64,000 bases of DNA from contig NC_081835.1 of the NCBI RefSeq assembly GCF_030867095.1, forward strand, positions 43,879,892 through 43,943,891. Reading direction: 5' to 3'. A program made the position numbers and the translations under genes. Origin of the DNA: Alligator mississippiensis. Its lineage: Eukaryota > Chordata > Crocodylia > Alligatoridae. The notes below the pieces were generated by a model. It was given only the letters and a program-made list of their open reading frames with translations. It did not search any database and was not told where the DNA came from. Below are positions 22,315-64,000 of this stretch, in pieces (position 1 is the stretch's first letter; each line of letters begins with the position of its first letter).

Positions 22315-25313
22315 GACAGCAGCACGGGAGCTGAAGCAACACTAGGAGGCCTCTTGGAAGTTCTCTCAAGCTAGGAGAGCCCTGTTCTCCTGCCTGGTGC
22401 ACAGCCTGGGAGCAGAGGGGATGGTGCCATTACAGCAATGGTGGGATCTGGTAAGACTTCCTCCAGGTAGAACTAGTGCAAGATCCAGTATATACCAAGT
22501 GGGCACAAGGGGAAAAATAAGGCTTAGCACTGTGTGCTCTCACACTTCTGCAATCTTTCTGGCTCTGACCTTGTTGTACATCAAGCTGGAGTTGAGCTAG
22601 ATGGCCCAGCCAGGCTCCTGAATGAGGACTGACAGCAGAAGCACTGCTCCAAAGGGCCATCTGGGGCCTGTGAAGCTCAGACATAGTAACCTGTGTGGTA
22701 GAAGGTATAAGGAAGGGAGTGTCCACATGTGCATTCAGAGCAGAAATGCCTATGTGTGCAAGAATGTACTTGTGCATACCCATTTGTGTGTATACACATG
22801 TGAAAGCACATGTGGTTTGTGTGCACTCATGCAGAGAAGTCTATTTTTGCAAGATGGCATGTGTGTGTGCATGTGTAAATGGGAGGTGGTGAGTCCTTTT
22901 GGAGGTGAACATTTGTGCATGGCTGGGTGCAAGCATAGGAAGGACTGTGCACTGCAGCTGGCACCCAGGAAGCTCTCTATCTGACTGGGCATACAGCCCT
23001 AGTGCCATGATGTTAACAGGGCACATCCAAGGGGCTGATCTCGTACAACCTGAAGTCAGCCAATTTCATATTTTAGTGCATTCTGGATGCATAGGAAGAA
23101 AGGAGGGGCTGCAGGACCAGACGGGGACCTTCTACTCTAGCATTGTCAAAACATTTACATTGCAGCCTTCTGCACTGTCCTAACAGGAGTCACTTTCCAG
23201 ATGCAGCCATGTGCTAAATGTGCCTCCAGCCAAGTAGTGGACATGGCCAGGCTGGCCAGTACAGATGGGTCTGTGCTGTGCTTCAAGCCAGCACAGAAAC
23301 CCCCTGGACTAGCGCACCATTTCGGAATTCAGTTTGGCCCTCCCTATACTGGCCAGATGAACTTTGTGGGATGTTAAGGGCTAGGAATGATGTGTACAGG
23401 ATCATGGAGAATCATGGGGCAGGGACACTTATGGAGCAATGTACTCACCACCCAGACCTCCCCACAACCTGTTCCCTACACGCTGCCCCTGCCAAGGTCC
23501 TCCTACTCCAGCTGAGCACATGCTACTGGCACTACCTTCCTGGTCCTCTGCTACTGTCTCCAGGCCACCTCTTTGCCAATTCAGGTGAACAGTGAAACCT
23601 CACCTCCTCAACAGCTCATGATGGGAACCAGCAGCAGGGAGGTGGGGTGGGGTATGATTTTCCCTGAAACCTTTGCTGGTCCCTCCCTTCCAACCTCAGC
23701 CTCCCAGATGAGGCTCTAGGGACTTGTTCCACTGTGTTAACCCACCTTGTCAGCATGCAGGTCCATTGGTTGCTTTCCAGCTGGGTGATTCAGCTAGGAG
23801 CTTATCCCCTGAAAGGCCTGGGGCAAACACCTCAGGGTTCTAAAATGACAAGACCGAGGTAGGATGCACCTAAGGCCCCAACACCCACCTCCCATTGTGC
23901 CTGCTGGGTGCCCCTCCCCATTTTTCTGCCTTGCCCAGGTCTGATATTATTGCTGTCCCCCATCAACTCCTTCTGACCTGCCCTACACAGGCTATCTGCT
24001 TCAGACCAACTGTGTTACACAGGCAGAAGGTCACCCACAGAAACCTTCCACCTCATACCAACAGCTCCTGCCTATGGCTGGTGGTCCTTACCCCACGCTG
24101 AGCTGATGAATTTAGAAGTGGGAGCACAGGAAGGGAAAGTATCAAGTTCCTCAGCCCAAAGTTGCAGAGACCACAGGGGGTCTGAATGGGGAGTTCACAA
24201 CGGTGAAAGGATATGACCATAAGGAAATGTCAGGTAAGGCAGGGCTGGTTGTGGAGATGCAAGAAAGATGAAGCATGCCCCACCCCACTCCCAGTACAAA
24301 GGGTAATTAAAAGGATACCAAGCAAATGTGCCAAAGATCCACTCAGCAATGCTCCCAGGGAACCACATTGCACTGCCTGGCAGTGCTTGAACTAGAACCA
24401 GTATAACAATGTCCTCAGCTCCACTTCTGGGGCTGGATGTGACCTTCTGAATGTCTAACCCAGTGCTTTCTTGTCCCAGGTCTTCAGCCCATTGCCCAAA
24501 GCAGCCATGGTCAGCAGCTCACACTGGCCAGTGGCACAACAGGCCAAACTTGTCCCTTGGATATGAAATCAAGAGGAGCCCTGCCTGGTCCACTCAGTTC
24601 AGAGACCTTCTAGTGCTGCACTGGGCACCAGTCGTTCTGGACTGGTATATGGCTAGATTCATCCCTAGTATATCTCTTCTGAACTAATGGGGTGACATCT
24701 GGGTGAATTTGAGATGTACTGAACCCTGTTCATGTCAACTGCTGTAGTGGGTGCTCAACACTCTTAAACCAGGTCCAGAGGTTTTCGAAAGGTCTGGCTG
24801 TATCCTTTTCATTCCTAGGTGCTTTTGCACAATCAAGACCTCCTAATCAAAGGTGTGGGAACTGCCCTCCCCAAAGAGAATTAAGAGGCAGATAGAGAAC
24901 ATCTGCCCTGAGCCAGAAAAGGTAAAAGCCAGGAGGCAAGAACCAGGGACCAGGACCCAGGATGGGAGCAGGAGAAAAGGCTGGAGGCATAGTTTTGGCC
25001 AGCACACCCTTCCATGTGTTTGCAGGGACAGATGTTGCCAGACCAGGGTAGAGGTAAGAGGGTGCTTCTAGAGACTGAGGGGACATCATGAGCCAGGAAA
25101 AAGTTCTTTTTATGTGTGGTGAGTTTGGCCTACTGGCCAAAGGAATGTCCATTGGGCAGGCAGATACAGCGGGAGGCTGAGAGGGAATGTTGTTCACAGT
25201 GATCTTAAGACTAGAAAAGAAAATTTGTTCCTTCTTTTTTTCACCCCAAACATTTTTGTGCCCCATGAATGAGGTTGAGGTGATCAACTGATCTGAGAGC
25301 AGGAATTGAAGGT

Positions 25314-25377
25314 CTGATCCAGTACCCAGTGAAGTTGATGGGAATCCTTCCATTGACTTCAGTCCGCTCTGGATCAG
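25314..25377. repeat. Hairpin-type dispersed repeat
   Basis: The left arm CTGATCCAGTACCCAGTGAAG, ending GTTGATGG, and the right arm CCATTGACTTCAGT..GGATCAG are inverted copies around a short loop. The TTGACTTCAGT / GGATCAGGC wording is a widespread sauropsid hairpin repeat. Confidence 0.5.
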
Positions 25378-26483
25378 GCTCAGGGTATATTAGAGATACT
25401 GGGAACTGCTATCCATTACAACTAGTTTGTAAAAGCCATATTTCCTTCCAAGCACACATGAACACCTATAATGATACACATCAATGGCTGCTGAGGGTCT
25501 ATGGACCCCTTTCCCCCCCAGTTCCCCACAATAGAATTATTGATTTAAATAAATAATACTGACCATGAAATTCAATTTAAGTTCTTTTTTTTCTTTTTTG
25601 TTTCCTTGTTGACAATAAATACTGTAATTTTTCAGGCTAAAATGTTGGAAACTAGATGTAGAAAGATCTGATTTAAAATCCTCAGGCTAAAAATAATAAA
25701 AGATCAGACTGATGGATATAAATAATGCAAGACTTGGAAGCAATGGCATTGGAAAGCACCTAGCGAGTTGGTGGAATGGAGAAGCAAATGAGGACATCAT
25801 AAAACTATGATGTCTGACTGTTTTGAGTTCAAAAAGCCATTGCAATTGGCTGAGAAGTTAACTAGACTATAGTCTTGATTTGGCAAGAAAACACAATATT
25901 TTTTCTCTTCTATGCTTTTGTTTGTGTTTGGATGGGTGGAGTGGGAAGGTAAATTACCTCAAACACAATATTAATTTGTCATTGTTGTTGGTTAAATACT
26001 TTTAAGATAGCAAGATGACGAGACATCTGTCAGTGGAAACTACAAAAACTCTCCCAGAATTCCACAGGTTCCATGGGAAAAAATAAACCAAACAGAAAAC
26101 GAGGCCACTGTTCTTCATATCTGGCCAACAGCTCAATGGGAGGGAGAGGGTGGGAGTCAGTGAGGCAGAGCTCAAGGTTGCTCACTGTCTGAAGAAGAAC
26201 AGAAGCCTCAGGGTGCCTCGTCCTTCCCCAAGTCTTTAGCAGAGCTCAGTGTTTGCCAGCCTGCTGCGCAGAGGCACTAGACAGGCAAGGTTTGAGAGAA
26301 ACAAACAGAAAAGATATTCCAGGCTCCCAAGCAGAGGAAGAGGAGGTCCTCATGAGCGATTGCCAAGATGTAACCAGAGCAGATGGGACGAGAAGAAGTT
26401 GCCCTTTTCCAACACGCCTGGAGGAGATGGAGATGGAGATTTAAATAAAAGAAAAAATGGATGGATTGGACCCAATGGATGCT

Positions 26484-60861
<34,378 letters not shown>

Positions 60862-61946
60862 CTGTGGAAGGGAAGGAAACAGAGAGAACATTTCTAATGA
60901 GGCTGTACAAGTATCCACAAGGAAGGAAATCCTGGCCACAGTGAACTCAGGGGCAGAACTCCCTTTGACTCTACTGGGGCTGGACTTCACCCTAAACACT
61001 ATTCTAGACACGAGCCTCTGGGGCTGAACCATTTGAAGCCAGTAGGCATTTTGTCTTTTAAGGAGGACAAGCCACTTAGCAGGGAATAAGGCACAGGCTC
61101 TGTTCTTGAACTGACAACCTGCATCTGCACTGACACCTGCTGAGGTGGTTCTTAGGGTTGGTGCCACAGAGGGTATCAGACTGTGCACAGACCATGTGCT
61201 GGGGGAGAATGCTTTTCACAGACTCCCACTGTTAAGTATGGGGGCATCTGGCACAGCTGGTTTCAGCCCTTGTTTAATTAGCACATCAGCTCTTCAGCTA
61301 ACTGGACCAAGAGATCTAAGGTAGTTCCTTCTCTCCCAGAAGCCACATCCAGAGCCCATTCCAGGGACACAGGAATCCAGGTCTGTTTTTTGCCTCCATA
61401 CTCCAAGGGACCTACTTAGCTTCCCCATTCCTAGCAGCTGCAGAGAGATCCAGGAGGATATTTCTGTGCTCTCTTGGAATGGCATCTGGCCATGCTCAAG
61501 CTGTGTTTTATACTTATGCCCTTCCCTCCCAAGTGACATCCTCCTTTTCTTTGGACTGGACACCACTACTTGCATGGGCAGAACTTGTAGAAATGATATA
61601 TAAGTGCAGTGGTTTGTGGGCTGGGACTCCCATGGATCAGGAGCTGAAAGGGCTGCACAGAAATGAGGCAAATTTCTTTGACCCATCCCTCTGCCCCTTA
61701 GCCAGGGGCTGGACGTTTGGCAAGGTTAGAGGCCACTACTTGCTATGAACCTTGCTGCAGGTGAACAGACTGCTACCTAATTAGCAGTCTTTCCTGGACA
61801 CACCAATGGTACATCCCTCCCCAACACAGCAAACAGAGCGGCCTTCTAGATACATCAGAGTAGCAAATGCATTTAAAACAAAGTGGGAGCTGTCAAAAAG
61901 GAGTACTGGAACAAGACAGTCTTGTGGCGAATGCATGGGGGTAAAA

Positions 61947-62087
61947 GTCAGGATTCCTGGCTCTTAAACAGACTTTCTAGTCTCTCACCTGATGTGTGCC
62001 TCAGTTGCCTCATCTGTAAAATAGGAAGAACCAGACTGACCTGCCTCATAAGATGATTATTTCATTCCTGGCTGTAAAGCTATTTGT
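61947..62087 (+). repeat. MIR SINE
   Basis: GTGTGCCTCAGTTGCCTCATC, TGTAAAATAGGAAGAACC and TGCCTCATAAGATGATTATTT follow the MIR core to its 3' part. Confidence 0.7.
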
Positions 62088-62404
62088 GGTGTTTGGACAG
62101 AGGATGAAGGGAAGGTCAGGAATTTAGGATTATTATTAATAATACTGCAATATGGCACGAGGGGGGGGGAGGGAGAGGGTGGTGAGCAGCAACTGCCCTC
62201 AGCCGCCACTGGCAGCATCAGCAGTGCTTCTTTTAGGGGGTGCACTGACATTCTCAGGAGGTGCACATGCACCCGCGTGCACCCCCTACACATTGTCAAT
62301 GAACAGCCCTAACCTAGTGCGGCCCCTGTACCCTCTACCCACTGCAGCAGTCTGAAAGCACCAGCACAGTTACAGGCTGGGGGAGGATCTTCTTAGCAGC
62401 ACAG

Positions 62405-62452
62405 CAGCAGAAAGGGATCTTAGAGTCACTGTTGACACCAAGATGAACATGA
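62405..62452 (+). mobile_element. CR1 LINE fragment, plus strand
   Basis: GAAAGGGATCTTAGAGTCAC, then CACCAAGATGAACATGAG, corresponds to the CR1 segment GACCTGGGGGTC..AAGATGAACATGAG. It ends where a minus-strand CR1 begins. Confidence 0.6.
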
Positions 62453-62454
62453 GT

Positions 62455-62995
62455 TCATGACGTTCCCCCAGATCGTGGTGAACACCCCGATAAACTTATA
62501 GGTGGCCACCAGATCGCCCCTGAGCCTCCGCTTTTCCAGGGTGAAGAGTCCCATGGCTCTCAGCCTTTCATCATAAGGTCTGTTTTCCTTGCTTCTGATC
62601 GTGCACATGGCTCTCCTCTGCAGTCTCCCAAGCTTCTCCACATCCTTTTTGAATTGTGGAGCCCAAACTGGATGCAGTACTCTAGCTGCGGCCTCACCAA
62701 GGCCGAGTACAATGGGAAAATGACGTCCCAGGATTTGCTTGAGAAGCATCTATGGATGCAAGCCAGCGTTTTGCTCTCTTTACTACCCGCAGCATCACAT
62801 TGAAGGCTCATATTCATCTTGTGGTCAATCACGACCCCCAAGTCCCTTTCGGCTGTGGTGCTAACCAGCGTAGCACTGGCAAGCCTATAAGCATGCTGCA
62901 AGTTTCTCCTTCCAAGGTGTAGAACCTTGCATTTTTTGGTGTTAAACACCATCAGGTTCTCATCTACCCACTTCATGAGCCTGTTAAGATCTGCC
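62455..62995 (-). mobile_element. CR1 LINE fragment, minus strand
   Basis: The minus strand encodes CR1 RT C-terminal text: [54 protein letters not shown] and [13 protein letters not shown]. It lacks both the 5' part and the normal 3' tail. Confidence 0.88.
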
Positions 62996-63005
62996 TGACA
63001 AACAG

Positions 63006-63570
63006 GTCCAGGGAGGTGATAGGTGATGCTTCCCCTCTATGCAGCGTTGGTCAGGCCACAACTGGAGTACTGTGTCCAGTTTTGGGCTCCACACTTCAAG
63101 AGGGATGTCAACAACCTCGAAGGTTCAGAGGAGGGCCACTCGTACAATTGGGGTCTGCAGGCAAAGCCCTATGAGGAGAGATTAAAAGCCCTAGATCTCT
63201 TCAGCCTCTGCAAGAGAGGGTTGAGAGGTGATCTTGTGGCCACCTACTAATTCATTGGGAGGTGGCAGCCAGGAATAGGAGATGCTTTGTTTACCAGGGC
63301 ACCCCTTGCAGTAACTAGCAACAATGGCCACAAACTGATGGAGAGTAGATTTAGGTTAGACATCAAGAAGAACTTTTTTATGGTAAGGGTTGCCAGGATC
63401 TCGAATGGGCTTTCAAGGGAGATGGTGCTCTCCCCTACCCTGGAGGTCTTTAAGAAGAGGCTAGATATGCACCTGGCTGGGGTCATCTGACCCCAGCACT
63501 CTTTCCTGCCCCTGACAGGGGGTCGGATCTACTGAGGTCCCTTCCAAACCAAACATCTATGAATCTATGA
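63006..63570 (+). mobile_element. CR1 LINE 3' fragment, plus strand
   Basis: GGGAGGTGATAGGTGATGC, then [19 protein letters not shown] and [12 protein letters not shown], continue to the complete CR1 3' end with ATCTATGAATCTATGAATG repeats. It is head-to-head with the minus copy. Confidence 0.9.
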
Positions 63571-64000
63571 ATGTAGAGGCTGCTGCCTGGCTGTGGTCTG
63601 CTGCCACCTTGGACCTGCAGTCTCAGGTCTGCATGCATGCCAGACCCAGACGGGGACTGCATGGCAACCTGGGTATGAGCACTGCAGCAGAGCCTCCTGC
63701 ATCTCTGGGCCAGCTGCCAGTGGGCCATGGCTGCACAGTTGGCCTTCATGCAGCACTGCTGTCACGTTTTCTTGTGCCCCTGCTCTGCCATCTGGGCAGC
63801 TGTTACCCAGAAGATGTGCACATTGCGGTGGCCTGCTTTGAACTGTCAAAGTGTATCTTCCTGGCCCCATATGGTCAAGAGGTCAGCCACCTTGTCTACC
63901 CTCCAGTTAGGCCCCCAATGCTGGCCCTGGGCAGGCTCCTCTGCCTGGGTCCCACTGCTTGCCTCACTAGCAGAGATTCTGGTGTTCCTGCTTAAAAACT

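Larger units (their letters stand above)
20000..26483 (-). other. CACNA2D2: CACNA2D2 3'UTR (candidate, about 6.5 kb)
   Basis: No other gene is seen between the stop codon and 20.0 kb. The first minus-strand poly(A) hexamers after the stop appear only at 20265-20270 (AATAAA) and 20019-20024 (ATTAAA). The 20.0-20.65 kb part is very A/T-rich with UUUU and UGUA runs, as at a 3'UTR end. It also contains a hairpin repeat (25314-25377) and a C25 run (G25 in the RNA sense). An early unannotated cleavage site cannot be excluded. Confidence 0.45.
60862..64000 (-). other. CACNA2D2 upstream intron (partial)
   Basis: No alpha2delta-2 exon was found between 60862 and the window end; the preceding RTYTWVPI-type exon is presumably further right. 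It contains a MIR, a GC-rich fragment near 62.15-62.32 kb resembling hAT interior sequence, and a rearranged CR1 cluster. Confidence 0.7.

Noticed and set aside
24847-25353. 168-codon minus-strand frame in the candidate CACNA2D2 3'UTR
   Set aside because: No conserved domain, and it lies downstream of the CACNA2D2 stop codon in non-coding-like sequence. It also overlaps the hairpin repeat at 25.3 kb.
61294-61686. 130-codon minus-strand frame upstream of the first visible CACNA2D2 exon
   Set aside because: Does not match the alpha2delta residues expected before VLPPYS and shows no splice-site-bounded conserved block.
63567-63995. 142-codon plus-strand frame at the window edge
   Set aside because: It begins in the CR1 3' tail repeats; no domain recognised and composition is ordinary for GC-rich intron sequence.

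Overview
This is vertebrate nuclear DNA, most likely from a crocodilian (a turtle is the main alternative). It has intron-rich genes orthologous to a mammalian gene pair, a single CpG-dense promoter, CR1 LINEs as the main retroposon, still-readable MIR SINEs, and many short hAT-type inverted-repeat elements. No species-specific marker was found, so the clade call is inference.

Two protein-coding genes are supported, both on the minus strand. TMEM115 (coding exons 12168-13021 and 5778-5994, 356 residues) is complete. Its promoter lies in a CpG island at about 12.14-13.95 kb and its 3'UTR runs left to about 4.26 kb. To its right is the 3' half of CACNA2D2 (voltage-gated calcium channel alpha2delta-2). 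Seventeen coding exons from 60861 down to the stop at 26484 join in one uninterrupted frame of 506 residues. They cover the later part of alpha2 and all of delta, ending in a GPI-anchor signal. An unusually long 3'UTR probably continues to about 20.0 kb. The 5' half of the gene lies beyond the right edge. TMEM115 next to CACNA2D2 in the same orientation matches the mammalian 3p21.31 order.

Layout: 1-4.26 kb has no recognisable gene. 4.26-13.3 kb is TMEM115 with a 6.2 kb intron. 13.3-14.1 kb is a promoter-proximal region with ZNF143-like and regularly spaced NF-Y-like motifs and a possible short divergent transcript. 14.1-20.0 kb is intergenic, with MIRs and two adjacent fold-back elements. 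20.0-26.5 kb is the candidate CACNA2D2 3'UTR. 26.5-60.9 kb holds exons and introns carrying CR1, hAT, LTR-like and Penelope-like remnants. 60.9-64.0 kb is upstream intron with a rearranged CR1 cluster.

The two products are not known to share a pathway: TMEM115 is a Golgi membrane protein, and alpha2delta-2 is a GPI-anchored auxiliary subunit of surface calcium channels. The most notable non-coding signals are the promoter motif arrays, a 1.1 kb palindromic hAT element with a perfect 8-bp target-site duplication, paired fold-backs at 17 kb, a tandem LTR-like dimer at 32-33.6 kb, and a degenerate hammerhead-like core at 31.1 kb.
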